From an uncultured Paraglaciecola sp. (GTDB lineage: Bacteria > Pseudomonadota > Gammaproteobacteria > Enterobacterales > Alteromonadaceae), in assembly GCF_937123705.1 (NCBI RefSeq), contig NZ_CAKZKO010000142.1, positions 1-47,003 on the forward strand: a stretch of DNA of 47,003 bases. The letters run 5' to 3'. Under the pieces are notes generated by a model, which saw nothing but the letters and a program-made list of their open reading frames with translations, was not told where the DNA came from and made no database searches. Shown here piece by piece: positions 1 to 7,505 of the stretch; the first letter of the stretch is position 1, and each line of letters begins with the position of its first letter. The position numbers and the translations under genes are program-made.

Positions 1-347
1 GGCGTAAAATGCATAAGCAAATGGAGGATTACAAGAGCCGAGGCATTACGTTCCGCTACTCAGCTTACCCTCGTTCGGGTAGTAAAGATCAAACAGGAAA
101 TTACAGCCAAGGTTTTAAAGATCTACGCTCTGTATGGTGTGCTGAAGACCCTAAAGCGGCAATGACGAATGCAAAAAATAGTCGAAATGTTGCCTACCGC
201 GTTTGTGATAAACCTATTGAAGGCGAATTTAATTTTGGACGTCAGATTGGGGTAAATGGTACTCCCGCTATTGTTTTATCTAATGGTATGATGGTGCCTG
301 GATACCAACCACCAGCGCAATTAGAGCAATTATTAAAAAGTCTTTAA
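1..347 (+). CDS. dsbC: Thiol:disulfide interchange protein DsbC, C-terminal part (5' truncated by window edge)
   Basis: Periplasmic disulfide isomerase that reshuffles wrong disulfides in exported proteins. Only the C-terminal thioredoxin-fold portion is present. The frame is open to the left edge (codons for R-K precede the first Met at 9), so the ATG at 9 is internal and not the start. Visible family signatures are the post-active-site helix (KMHKQMEDY), the strand ITFRYSAYPRSG, and the cis-proline loop VNGTPAIVLSNG followed by PGYQP near the end. The CxxC active site should lie just left of the window. It sits 21 bp upstream of recJ, the usual dsbC-recJ-prfB order of gammaproteobacteria, and is probably co-transcribed with it. 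Confidence 0.93.
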   Translation, partial: RKMHKQMEDYKSRGITFRYSAYPRSGSKDQTGNYSQGFKDLRSVWCAEDPKAAMTNAKNSRNVAYRVCDKPIEGEFNFGRQIGVNGTPAIVLSNGMMVPGYQPPAQLEQLLKSL

Positions 348-368
348 AGCATAATCAGGTACTGTTTG

Positions 369-2147
369 ATGAAAAAAGTAATTCGTCGTGAGCATGTTTC
401 TGATGAGCATTTACCTGATAGCTTGCCATCTATTATTAAACAAATTTATGCACGTAGAGGAGTAGAATCAGCGCAAGAGCTTGAGTTGAAAGTTACTAAC
501 TTGCAAGGCTTAAGCGTTGATAAAAAAGAAGAACAAGCATTAAAAGGTTTAGACGATGCTTGTACTTTATTACACCAAGCATTACTTGAACAAAGCAATA
601 TTGTTATTGTCGGAGATTTTGATGCCGATGGTGCAACCAGTACCGCATTAATGATGGAAGCGCTTGCTTCTATGGGCAGTAAAAACCATACCTTTTTAGT
701 GCCTAATCGTTTTGAATATGGCTATGGCTTAACACCTGAAATAGTTGATATTGCGGCTAGTCAAGGTGCACAAGTGTTAATTACCGTTGATAATGGTATT
801 AGCTGTGTTGCGGGTGTCATGCGCGCTAAAGAGCTTGGTTTACAAGTGATTGTTACCGATCATCACTTACCTGGTCATGAGTTGCCAAAAGCGGATGCTA
901 TTGTTAACCCAAATCAACCTAATTGCCCATTTAAAAGTAAATCACTTGCGGGTGTTGGGGTTGCCTTTTATGTGATGTTAGCACTGCGCAGTTACCTTCG
1001 AGATAAAGAATACTTTGTTAATCACAATATAAACGAACCTAATATTGCCCAATTACTCGACTTAGTTGCCTTAGGCACGGTGGCTGATGTAGTTTCACTC
1101 GATAGCAATAATCGTATTTTGGTAGAGCAGGGGTTAAAACGTATTCGTGCAGGGCAAACCCGTCCAGGTATACAAGCCTTAATTGAAGTGGCGAATAAAA
1201 ATCAACAGCAGTTAGTTGCGTCAGATTTTGGCTTTGCTTTAGGGCCAAGAATAAATGCAGCAGGGCGTTTAGATGACATGGCTTACGGCATCAATTGTTT
1301 ACTTGCGCCTGATTTAGCAAGTGCACGGGTGATGGCTCGAGATTTAGATGATCTAAATAAAGCTCGCCGAGAAATAGAGCAAGGCATGCAATTAGAAGCT
1401 GAGCAAATTTTTAAGTCTTTAAATTTTAATGAAGCACATTTTGATGAAAATAAGCTACCTAGTGCTATTGCGCTTTATCAACAAGACTGGCACCAAGGAG
1501 TAATAGGGATTGTTGCAGGTCGTTTGAAAGAAAAATTTCATCGCCCTTGTATTGTTTTTGCAAAAGGTAATGAGGATGAATCTCTTGCTCCAGAGCTGCA
1601 AGAAATTAAAGGCTCTGCTCGTTCTATTACTGGTTTACATATCCGTGATTTGTTGGAGCATATTGACAGTCAACATCCTAGCTTAATTATAAAGTTTGGT
1701 GGCCATGCTATGGCGGCAGGTTTATCTATTAAGCAACATAACTTTGATCAGTTTGAGCAAATCTTTAATGAACAAGCAAATAAATGGCTCAAAGCAGAAG
1801 ACTTACAAAGTGTTATTTTATCGGATGGTGAGTTAGCTGCGAATCAATTAACACTCGCTTTTGCGGAGCAGCTTAGAGACGCTGGCCCTTGGGGGCAAAA
1901 TTTTCCTGAACCATTATTTGATGATTTTTTTATACTTGTACAGCAACGCATTGTCGGCGAAAAACACCTTAAATTAGTGGTAGAAAAACAAGGTAAAGTA
2001 TTTGATGGTATTGCTTTTAATGTTGATTTAAAAACTTGGCCAAACTCTCAAGCAAAGCAAGTTCATTTAGCTTACCGGTTAGATATTAATGAGTTTCGCG
2101 GTAAACGCACAGTGCAATTAATGGTTGAAAATATCACCGCAGCATAA
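369..2147 (+). CDS. recJ: Single-stranded-DNA-specific exonuclease RecJ
   Basis: 5'-3' ssDNA exonuclease acting in RecF-pathway recombination, base-excision and mismatch repair. The DHH-family phosphoesterase core is clear: GDFDADGA near residue 83-90, VDNGIS near 141, TDHH near 164-167, ALGTVADVV near 235, then the DHHA1 part including GPRINAAGRLDD and the glycine-rich FGGHAMAAGL. About 592 residues, normal for bacterial RecJ. An ATG at 369 directly follows an in-frame TTG at 366; I prefer the ATG. It lies 21 bp after dsbC and upstream of prfB, the conserved order. Nothing looks broken. Confidence 0.95.
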   Translation: MKKVIRREHVSDEHLPDSLPSIIKQIYARRGVESAQELELKVTNLQGLSVDKKEEQALKGLDDACTLLHQALLEQSNIVIVGDFDADGATSTALMMEALASMGSKNHTFLVPNRFEYGYGLTPEIVDIAASQGAQVLITVDNGISCVAGVMRAKELGLQVIVTDHHLPGHELPKADAIVNPNQPNCPFKSKSLAGVGVAFYVMLALRSYLRDKEYFVNHNINEPNIAQLLDLVALGTVADVVSLDSNNRILVEQGLKRIRAGQTRPGIQALIEVANKNQQQLVASDFGFALGPRINAAGRLDDMAYGINCLLAPDLASARVMARDLDDLNKARREIEQGMQLEAEQIFKSLNFNEAHFDENKLPSAIALYQQDWHQGVIGIVAGRLKEKFHRPCIVFAKGNEDESLAPELQEIKGSARSITGLHIRDLLEHIDSQHPSLIIKFGGHAMAAGLSIKQHNFDQFEQIFNEQANKWLKAEDLQSVILSDGELAANQLTLAFAEQLRDAGPWGQNFPEPLFDDFFILVQQRIVGEKHLKLVVEKQGKVFDGIAFNVDLKTWPNSQAKQVHLAYRLDINEFRGKRTVQLMVENITAA

Positions 2148-2173
2148 GCATTTATTTACTAGTCTTTATACGC

Positions 2174-2179
2174 TATAAT
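2174..2179 (+). promoter_or_regulatory. Candidate prfB promoter -10 box
   Basis: A perfect TATAAT lies between recJ and prfB and is followed by a G+C-rich GCGCGCC discriminator. No good -35 hexamer is visible at 16-18 bp, so the call rests on the -10 alone. It would give prfB its own transcript with a leader of roughly 55-60 nt. Confidence 0.4.
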
Positions 2180-2243
2180 GCGCGCCTATTTTTCCACAGT
2201 TTAACGCTTGTTAGCACAATTTTAAAACTATACCTGAAGATCT

Positions 2244-3369
2244 ATGTTTGAAATAAATCCAATAATAAATAAATTAAAAGAAATTCGCGAACGTGCCGAC
2301 TTACTTCGGGGGTACCTTTGACTACGACGTTAAAGCTGAACGTTTAGTTGAAGTTTCACGAGAATTAGAGTTACCTGATGTTTGGAATGAACCCGAGCGG
2401 GCGCAAGCGTTAGGAAAAGAGCGCAGCTCACTTGAAGAAGTGGTTAATACCATAGTTGAACTAGAAAATGGTTGTGATGATATTGAAGGTCTACTTGAGC
2501 TTGCGATAGAAGAAGAAGATCAAGAAACTTTTGATGACGCCCAGCGTGAGGCTGATACATTAGATGCCGTTTTAGAAAAGCTTGAGTTTCGTCGTATGTT
2601 TAGTGGCGATCAAGATGCGAATAACTGTTATCTTGATATTCAGTCAGGTTCTGGTGGTACAGAAGCACAAGACTGGGCTGAAATGCTAATGCGTATGTAT
2701 TTGCGTTGGGGCGAAGCACACGGTTTTAAAACTGAAGCAGTTGAAGTAACCGATGGTGATGTTGCTGGTATCAAAGGTTGCACTATAAAATATACGGGTG
2801 AATACGCCTATGGTTGGTTGCGCACTGAAACAGGCGTGCATCGCTTAGTGAGAAAGTCGCCATTTGACTCGGGTAACCGCCGTCATACGTCATTCTCTTC
2901 GGCGTTTGTATACCCAGAAATCGATGATGATATTGATATTGAAATCAATCTTTCTGATTTGCGAATTGACACTTATCGCGCATCTGGCGCTGGTGGTCAG
3001 CACGTAAACAGAACAGACTCTGCGGTGCGTATTACGCACGAGCCAAGCGGCATTGTTGTGCAGTGCCAATCTGACCGTAGCCAGCATAAGAACCGCAGCC
3101 AAGCGTGGGATATGCTGCGCGCGCGCCTTTATGAAATGGAATTGCAAAAACGCGAGGATGCCGCGCAGGCCGAAGCTGACAATAAGTCAGAAATCGGCTG
3201 GGGCCAACAAATCCGCTCCTATGTCCTCCAGCCCTATCAAATGATCAAAGATTTGCGTACAGGCACAGAGACAAGTGATGTTAATGGCGTTCTGGACGGG
3301 GATATAGATAGGTTCCTAGAAAGCTCCCTAGCCGCCCGCATTGAAGATGAGGCGGGTGAGGGCAATTAG
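2244..3369 (+). CDS. prfB: Peptide chain release factor 2, with programmed +1 frameshift; C-terminal third looks alphaproteobacterial
   Basis: Class I release factor recognising UGA and UAA. The true start is ATG 2244. The first 25 codons end at an in-frame TGA (2319-2321) in the context CTT TGA C, preceded by the Shine-Dalgarno-like CGGGGG (2307-2312). This is the classic autoregulatory +1 frameshift, so the protein joins 2244-2318 to 2320-3369. The body carries the release-factor core with GGQ (SGAGGQHVN, about 2986-3009). From roughly that point the sequence becomes richer in G+C, and the protein has features I associate with alphaproteobacterial RF2, such as [11 protein letters not shown] and [17 protein letters not shown] instead of the gammaproteobacterial RSYVLDxSRIKDLRTG. 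lysS, normally next, is absent. The 3' third is probably foreign or mis-assembled. Confidence 0.93.
2304..2322 (+). promoter_or_regulatory. prfB programmed +1 ribosomal frameshift site
   Basis: The slippery codon CTT (2316-2318) is followed by the stop TGA (2319-2321) and C, with a purine-rich Shine-Dalgarno-like GGGGG three bases upstream of the CTT. Slippage by one base puts GAC (2320-2322) in the A site and opens the main frame. Efficiency depends inversely on RF2 level, giving autogenous control. Conserved in most bacteria, so an expected element. Confidence 0.93.
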
Positions 3370-3545
3370 CTGGCTTATGGGCTATTGTCCGGCAAAACCT
3401 CATAACACACGACCAAATGTCCATCGGGGTCGACGAAAGCCTGTTCTATGAATGTGAAATCGGCGCCACCCGCGACGCGGGTTTCGGTGACGCGTAGGCC
3501 CATAGATTCCAGCTTGGCAAATTTACCTTCTAAATCGGTAATGCC
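2950..3545. other. Foreign-looking (alphaproteobacterial) segment bridging prfB and nusA
   Basis: This stretch is visibly richer in G+C than its surroundings: by hand count 3421-3480 has 37 G/C in 60, while 3721-3780 inside nusA has 19 in 60. It contains an RF2 3' end of alphaproteobacterial type on the plus strand and, convergently, the C-terminal part of a VOC/glyoxalase-type protein (F-V-D-P-D-G-H motif) on the minus strand. Both edges fall inside conserved housekeeping genes. Exact breakpoints cannot be fixed by eye: the left one is in the conserved GAGGQHVN region, the right one near 3535-3550. Confidence 0.7.
3375..3540 (-). pseudogene. C-terminal fragment of a VOC/glyoxalase-superfamily protein fused to nusA
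   Basis: In the nusA frame, the last ~53 codons encode [30 protein letters not shown] and LVVCYE. A phenylalanine-x-DPDG-H/N pattern near the C-terminus is typical of VOC-fold proteins (glyoxalase I, dioxygenases). No N-terminal VOC half is present. The fragment lies tail-to-tail with prfB, 5 bp between stop codons, as a complete neighbour gene might do in the donor genome. Family assignment is by resemblance only. Confidence 0.55.
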
Positions 3546-4907
3546 GCGACTTGCTAGGGTATAGGCTACATGTCTGTCCATACCTTCAAGATTGAGCAAT
3601 TCTTCTTTTGGCTCTGCAGCTTCAAGGGTTTCTTCGGTTGCTAATGCACGGGTGGTTAAGGTTGCTCGAGCACGATTACGTAGCTCTTCAACCATCTCTT
3701 CCTCTAAGCCTTCAATGTCTAATAATTCATTGATTGGTACATAAGCAATTTCTTCAAGAGTACTGAATCCTTCATCTACCAATACAGAGGCAAAATCTTC
3801 ATCAATATCTAAACCTGCGGTAAACACAGTGAGCACTTTCGCGTTTTCTTCTTCATGCTTGGCACTTAAATCTTCCACTGTCATAACATTCAATTCCCAG
3901 CCTGTTAACTGGCTAGCTAATCGAATATTCTGACCACTACGGCCTATAGCTTGGGCTAAGTTATCCGCTTCAACCGCCACATCCATAGCTTGTTTGTCTT
4001 CGTCAACAACGATAGACGCCACTTCTGCGGGCGCCATAGCATTGATAACAAATTGCGCAGGATTATCATCCCACAACACAATATCCACACGTTCACCGCT
4101 TAATTCACCGGATACAGCTTGTACTCGAGAACCTCGCATACCTACACAAGCACCTACAGGATCTAAACGCTTATCGTTTGTTTTAACGGCAATTTTTGCT
4201 CTTGAACCTGGGTCTCGGGCAGCAGCCTTAATTTCTAGGGTTTCTTCGGCAATTTCTGGTACCTCTATACGGAACAGCTCAACCAACATATCTGGATGCG
4301 TACGACTAATAAATAATTGAGCCCCACGCGCTTCTGGGCGAATAACGTAAAGCAAACCACGCACTCTATCACCTGGGCGGAATGTTTCGCGAGGTAACAT
4401 ATCGTCGCGATAAATTACACCTTCAGCATTGTTACCTAAGTCAATGATGACGTTGTCACGATTCACTTTTTTAACCGTACCTGTTACCAGCTCACCTACG
4501 CGGTCTTCGTACTCCGCTATCACTTGATCGCGCTCAGCTTCACGTACTTTTTGCACGATAACTTGTTTAGCGGTTTGGGTAGTGATCCTATCAAAAGCAA
4601 TAGATTCGATTTGGTCTTCAACAAAATCGCCTAATTGAATGTCTGGCTCATCTAGCTGAGCAGCAGAAATTGACATCTCGGCCATAGGGTTTTCTTGTTC
4701 GTGATCATCGGCTACCACTAACCAGCGACGAAAAGTGTCAAAATTACCACTTTCGCGATCTATGCTAACCCGTACTTCAATTTCGCCTTCATTTTTCTTT
4801 TTGGTAGCGCTGGCGATAGCAAACTCTAGCGCCTCGAAGATTTTTTCTCTTGGAACCTGTTTTTCGTTTGAAACGGCTTCAGCCACTAACAGAATTTCTT
4901 TATTCAT
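3375..4907 (-). CDS. nusA: Transcription termination/antitermination factor NusA, with a foreign VOC-like C-terminal tail
   Basis: RNA polymerase-associated factor for pausing, termination and antitermination. Residues 1 to about 457 follow NusA: the N-terminal polymerase-binding domain ([19 protein letters not shown]), S1 domain ([20 protein letters not shown]), KH1/KH2 with [13 protein letters not shown] and [14 protein letters not shown], the first acidic repeat, and the start of the second ([21 protein letters not shown]). The remaining 53 residues do not look like NusA and instead resemble a glyoxalase/VOC C-terminus ([15 protein letters not shown]). The normal end of the second acidic repeat and its terminal Trp region are missing. 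Upstream is rimP (50 bp gap), as usual; downstream infB is missing. The start is ATG 4907. Confidence 0.9.
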   Translation of the reverse strand: MNKEILLVAEAVSNEKQVPREKIFEALEFAIASATKKKNEGEIEVRVSIDRESGNFDTFRRWLVVADDHEQENPMAEMSISAAQLDEPDIQLGDFVEDQIESIAFDRITTQTAKQVIVQKVREAERDQVIAEYEDRVGELVTGTVKKVNRDNVIIDLGNNAEGVIYRDDMLPRETFRPGDRVRGLLYVIRPEARGAQLFISRTHPDMLVELFRIEVPEIAEETLEIKAAARDPGSRAKIAVKTNDKRLDPVGACVGMRGSRVQAVSGELSGERVDIVLWDDNPAQFVINAMAPAEVASIVVDEDKQAMDVAVEADNLAQAIGRSGQNIRLASQLTGWELNVMTVEDLSAKHEEENAKVLTVFTAGLDIDEDFASVLVDEGFSTLEEIAYVPINELLDIEGLEEEMVEELRNRARATLTTRALATEETLEAAEPKEELLNLEGMDRHVAYTLASRGITDLEGKFAKLESMGLRVTETRVAGGADFTFIEQAFVDPDGHLVVCYEVLPDNSP

Positions 4908-4957
4908 TGTTGCCTCACTAATTACTCTCTTTCGACAGCGTTAGCTAACTCCACTCT

Positions 4958-5416
4958 TTAATCAAAAGAGGGAACTAGATTACCTTTTTCTATATTCGCA
5001 ATAGCCAAAACATGAGTTTGGTTATCAATTTCTAATGTTAAATTACCTGCTTCGCAAGCCAACACTTTTCCTTTGAAATTACGTCTGCCATCCATAGGCA
5101 TTCTTAACTTCAATGTTACTACTTCACCTAAACAATCAAGATAATGGGCTTCTTTAAACAAGGGCCTGTCCATCCCAGGGGACGATACCTCAAGGTTATA
5201 CTCAGTGCTGATAGGATCTTCTACATCTAACACAGCACCGGCCTGATGACTCACCTCAGCACAATGTTCCACTCCAATTCCATCTGGGTGATCAATGTAA
5301 ATTCGTAGCGTAGAATGTTTACCTGCGCGTACAAACTCTACGCCCACCATTTCAAAACCTAATGCTTCAACAGGTGCAGTTAACATATCTGTTAGCTTTT
5401 GTTCGAGTTGCGACAA
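4958..5416 (-). CDS. rimP: Ribosome maturation factor RimP (TTG start)
   Basis: Cytoplasmic factor for 30S subunit maturation. The start is chosen at TTG 5416: it gives the family N-terminus (M)[21 protein letters not shown] and is preceded by GGAG (5424-5427) at 7 bp spacing. A longer frame to 5461 lacks both. The product is 152 residues, normal length. Family features include [19 protein letters not shown], the [13 protein letters not shown] block ([10 protein letters not shown]) and the C-terminal SH3-like part. First gene of the rimP-nusA operon; in complete genomes infB follows nusA. Confidence 0.93.
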   Translation of the reverse strand: MSQLEQKLTDMLTAPVEALGFEMVGVEFVRAGKHSTLRIYIDHPDGIGVEHCAEVSHQAGAVLDVEDPISTEYNLEVSSPGMDRPLFKEAHYLDCLGEVVTLKLRMPMDGRRNFKGKVLACEAGNLTLEIDNQTHVLAIANIEKGNLVPSFD

Positions 5417-5423
5417 AGCTTTA

Positions 5424-5427
5424 CTCC
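5424..5427 (-). promoter_or_regulatory. Shine-Dalgarno GGAG deciding the rimP TTG start
   Basis: GGAG on the minus strand, 7 bases upstream of TTG 5416. This spacing supports translation starting at the TTG and not at the upstream in-frame ATG at 5461, which would add residues not seen in RimP proteins. Confidence 0.7.
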
Positions 5428-5489
5428 AATAAAAAAGGGCCAAATACAAAAAAAGGGCCAAATGCCCAGAAAGAAAATCGAAATTTTAA

Positions 5490-5517
5490 AGACAAAAAAC
5501 CCCGTACTAGCGGGGTT
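5490..5517 (-). terminator. Rho-independent terminator or attenuator in the rimP leader
   Basis: On the minus strand AACCCCG (5517-5511) pairs with CGGGGTT (5504-5498), then a run of T (5499-5494). It lies between the candidate promoter at 5703-5731 and the rimP start, so it could act as an attenuator for the rimP-nusA operon, or end transcripts from tRNA-fMet. The rimP-nusA operon is known to be autoregulated by NusA in E. coli; whether this hairpin does that here is inference. Confidence 0.7.
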
Positions 5518-5702
5518 ATTTGATTCTGGACCCTAGTCCACTATTCTACTAAAAATCGGCCATACACCCATTTTTAAAAAGTGGTTGTGAAAGTGTCTTA
5601 ACAACTAGATTTAAAGTTGCAAACAAAGTATCCCGAAAGATTTTCACAATAGTTAGCGTTACTGTCATAAAAATGAGGGAGTTCGCTTCTCAAGTGCGAC
5701 GT

Positions 5703-5731
5703 ATTCTACAGATGACCACGCACAGTTGCAA
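5703..5731 (-). promoter_or_regulatory. Candidate sigma70 promoter for the rimP-nusA operon
   Basis: Minus strand: -35 TTGCAA (5731-5726), 17 bp spacer, -10 TAGAAT (5708-5703). The bases after it, ACGTCGCACTTGAGA, resemble those after the tRNA promoter at 5999-6026, suggesting shared growth-rate or stringent control. The transcript would have a leader of about 280 nt before rimP. Confidence 0.55.
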
Positions 5732-5831
5732 CAAGCCCAATAACTGAATCTTTATTTATTTTTTTATGAGAATCGAATGCAACGCATTTTTGGAGTTTCA
5801 TCTAGCGGACTATAAGACTAAAAAACACATA

Positions 5832-5862
5832 AAAAAAAGCCCTGACTCAATCAGGGCTTTTA
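5832..5862 (-). terminator. Terminator after tRNA-fMet
   Basis: Palindrome AAAAGCCCTGA / TCAGGGCTTTT with a CTCAA-type loop, flanked by an A run on the plus strand that becomes a T run on the minus strand. It ends the tRNA transcript a few bases past the CCA. Confidence 0.8.
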
Positions 5863-5865
5863 ATA

Positions 5866-5942
<77 letters not shown>

Positions 5943-5998
5943 CTTGAAATCTTTAATGAGTGAAACTATTTATAGCAGCCTCCTCTCAAGTGGGGCGT

Positions 5999-6026
5999 AT
6001 TATACATAGCAAACTTAGGCGCGCAA
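5999..6026 (-). promoter_or_regulatory. Promoter of tRNA-fMet
   Basis: Minus strand: -35 TTGCGC (6026-6021), 16 bp spacer, perfect -10 TATAAT (6004-5999), followed by a G+C-rich discriminator ACGCCCCAC typical of stringently controlled stable-RNA promoters. The start of transcription would be about 50 nt before the tRNA. Confidence 0.75.
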
Positions 6027-6237
6027 GCGGTTAATAAAGATAAATATTAAAAACATGTTTAACCGCTCAATTGGCGAACAACCTGCCGAATAAAGAAACG
6101 CATTTCTTGTTAAATGAAGAACATTTGAAAATGTCATTAATAGATTTTGCTAATACCACTCTGAATGGCCTCTCTATTTAACAAGCTTTTATGAACTACA
6201 TTTAAGGCTTGACGTTTATAACAACCCAAAGGCAAAA

Positions 6238-6852
6238 ATGATGATTTTAATAACACGGGCAAAGATCTATAACTCTGCATTTTGTTGGCTATTGTCTACA
6301 GTGTTGTTCTGCTTTCACTGCCAAGTTCAGGCTAATGACACTTATATTCTGGAAAAAAACAAGCAAATAGCACGTAATTTTTATAACGATTTGTGGTTTA
6401 GTAATAATACTGAAAAATATGATAAATATGTCGCCGATACCTATGTGGTTCACGATACTGGAGATCGTAAAAATGTAACGGAGCATGCAATTGAACAAAA
6501 ACACATTGCTGATTTTTTTTGGAAAAATGGAGATCTATCCGGTGACATTCAATACCAAATTGCTGAAGGGGATTTAGTCGCAACTAAATGGCGAGGTTTC
6601 TATGAACCAAAAACAATGCTTGGTAAATTATTAGCAGTAGAGGGTGGCATGCAGATCATTAACGTTTTCCGTTTTAAAGAAGGAAAAATTATAGAGATCT
6701 GGAATCATCGACATGACATCGATACACCGCAAACAATGAAATTTACCGTTAAAGGTTTTATGTTTGGATTATTGGTTGCGCTCGTGCCTACGCTTTGGGC
6801 AATAAGCTTACGGCGCCGCCTTAAAAGAACACTAGACCGCTATGATGCTTGA
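6238..6852 (+). CDS. SnoaL/NTF2-like protein with N-terminal signal and C-terminal membrane segment
   Basis: 204 residues. Residues 1-32 look like a signal peptide or anchor ending near QVQA-ND. Residues about 40-160 resemble the SnoaL-like (NTF2 fold) family: IARNFYNDLW at the start, YVVHD, a central DLVATKWRGFYEP and the closing NVFRFKEGKIIEIWNHRHD. Residues about 170-190 (FMFGLLVALVPTLWAISL) form a membrane helix followed by a basic tail RRRLKRTLDR, which should face the cytoplasm. Substrate and reaction are unknown; many relatives have no known activity. The stop codon lies within a strong hairpin. The start could be the first or second ATG (6238/6241). Confidence 0.75.
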   Translation: MMILITRAKIYNSAFCWLLSTVLFCFHCQVQANDTYILEKNKQIARNFYNDLWFSNNTEKYDKYVADTYVVHDTGDRKNVTEHAIEQKHIADFFWKNGDLSGDIQYQIAEGDLVATKWRGFYEPKTMLGKLLAVEGGMQIINVFRFKEGKIIEIWNHRHDIDTPQTMKFTVKGFMFGLLVALVPTLWAISLRRRLKRTLDRYDA

Positions 6853-6871
6853 GAAATCAAGCATCATAGCG
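6838..6871 (+). terminator. Perfect 15-bp hairpin with GAAA tetraloop spanning the stop codon
   Basis: Bases 6838-6852 and 6857-6871 are perfectly complementary and enclose GAAA (6853-6856), a GNRA tetraloop. The stop codon of the SnoaL-like gene is the last three bases of the left arm. No T run follows on either strand, so it may be a 3' mRNA stabiliser or processing site and not a classical terminator. Confidence 0.55.
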
Positions 6872-6906
6872 AAGCGAATTTATCTATACACCCTGCTTAT
6901 TTGTAA

Positions 6907-6926
6907 TTAACCCGAACTCGGGATAA
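6907..6926 (+). repeat. 20-bp palindromic repeat, copy 1
   Basis: TTAACCCGAACTCGGGATAA with a core CCCGA/TCGGG dyad. An identical 20-base copy lies at 22434-22453 and a diverged inverted copy at 7029-7047. All three lie at or just after 3' ends of genes. It behaves like a REP-type dispersed intergenic palindrome. Confidence 0.6.
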
Positions 6927-7028
6927 AAACAAAACTAGCACCACTTACCCATAATTTGAATAATTGCATTAAGTTTAATAAATGTAAGCCTTTGAAATAT
7001 AGTTGTAATTTTTATTTCTCGACATTCC

Positions 7029-7047
7029 TTATCACGACTTCGGGTTA
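7029..7047 (-). repeat. Diverged inverted copy of the 20-bp palindromic repeat
   Basis: On the minus strand it reads TAACCCGAAGTCGTGATAA, 17 of 19 matching the exact copies. It directly follows the stop codon of the phhB-like gene and faces copy 1 across about 100 A+T-rich bases. Confidence 0.45.
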
Positions 7048-7048
7048 G

Positions 7049-7348
7049 TTAAGAAAACACATCCATTTTTTCGGCTAGTTTAAAATCCAGTTCACTGATA
7101 CCGCCAACATCGTGGGTAGTAAGCTGAACATCCACTTTATTGTAAACATTAAACCATTCAGGATGATGTTTGAGTTTTTCAGCCCAAATAGCCATTTGTG
7201 TCATCCAACCGAAAGCGCGTATGAAACTTTTAAACTTAAAGGTTTTATTGAGTTTGTTATCAACAACACGCCATTGTTGGTCACTCTCTAACTGTGCGTT
7301 AAGTTTTTGCAATTCAGTCTGAATTTGTTGTTCAGAGTATTTTTCCAT
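7049..7348 (-). CDS. phhB: Pterin-4-alpha-carbinolamine dehydratase
   Basis: Dehydrates 4a-hydroxytetrahydrobiopterin, supporting pterin-dependent hydroxylases such as phenylalanine hydroxylase. 99 residues, normal length. The signature is plain: [17 protein letters not shown], then the active-site stretch [19 protein letters not shown] with the essential His-His-Pro-x-Trp, and [16 protein letters not shown]. No phenylalanine hydroxylase gene is adjacent in this window. Single gene; the start ATG 7348 is the only sensible one. Confidence 0.93.
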   Translation of the reverse strand: MEKYSEQQIQTELQKLNAQLESDQQWRVVDNKLNKTFKFKSFIRAFGWMTQMAIWAEKLKHHPEWFNVYNKVDVQLTTHDVGGISELDFKLAEKMDVFS

Positions 7349-7458
7349 ATCTGCTGTTCTCTATTTTGGTGATTTACTCAATATTATCTATCGAGCAGCC
7401 ATAAGAATAAAACTAAAACCTTAATAAATGCACAACCTAGCTGGCACAAAATATTGAC

Positions 7459-7485
7459 AAAAAAATTCCCGGACTTGCCGGGAAT
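7459..7485 (-). terminator. Terminator of the TonB-dependent receptor gene
   Basis: Minus strand stem ATTCCCGG / CCGGGAAT (7485-7465) with a 5-base loop, then seven T (7465-7459). It lies 20 bp after the stop codon of the receptor gene. Confidence 0.85.
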
Positions 7486-7505
7486 GATTAGATTTTGGTG
7501 TGAAG

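Larger units (their letters stand above)
5417..5865. other. Gene-free leader region between rimP and tRNA-fMet
   Basis: About 450 bases without a credible ORF. It holds, in minus-strand order, the tRNA terminator (5832-5862), a promoter (5703-5731), an uncharacterised leader, a terminator-like hairpin (5490-5517) and the rimP ribosome-binding site. I see no second tRNA here. Confidence 0.6.

Noticed and set aside
5521..5700. A second tRNA between rimP and tRNA-fMet
   Set aside because: A tRNA-type promoter is present, but no cloverleaf or CCA end can be built from the following sequence.
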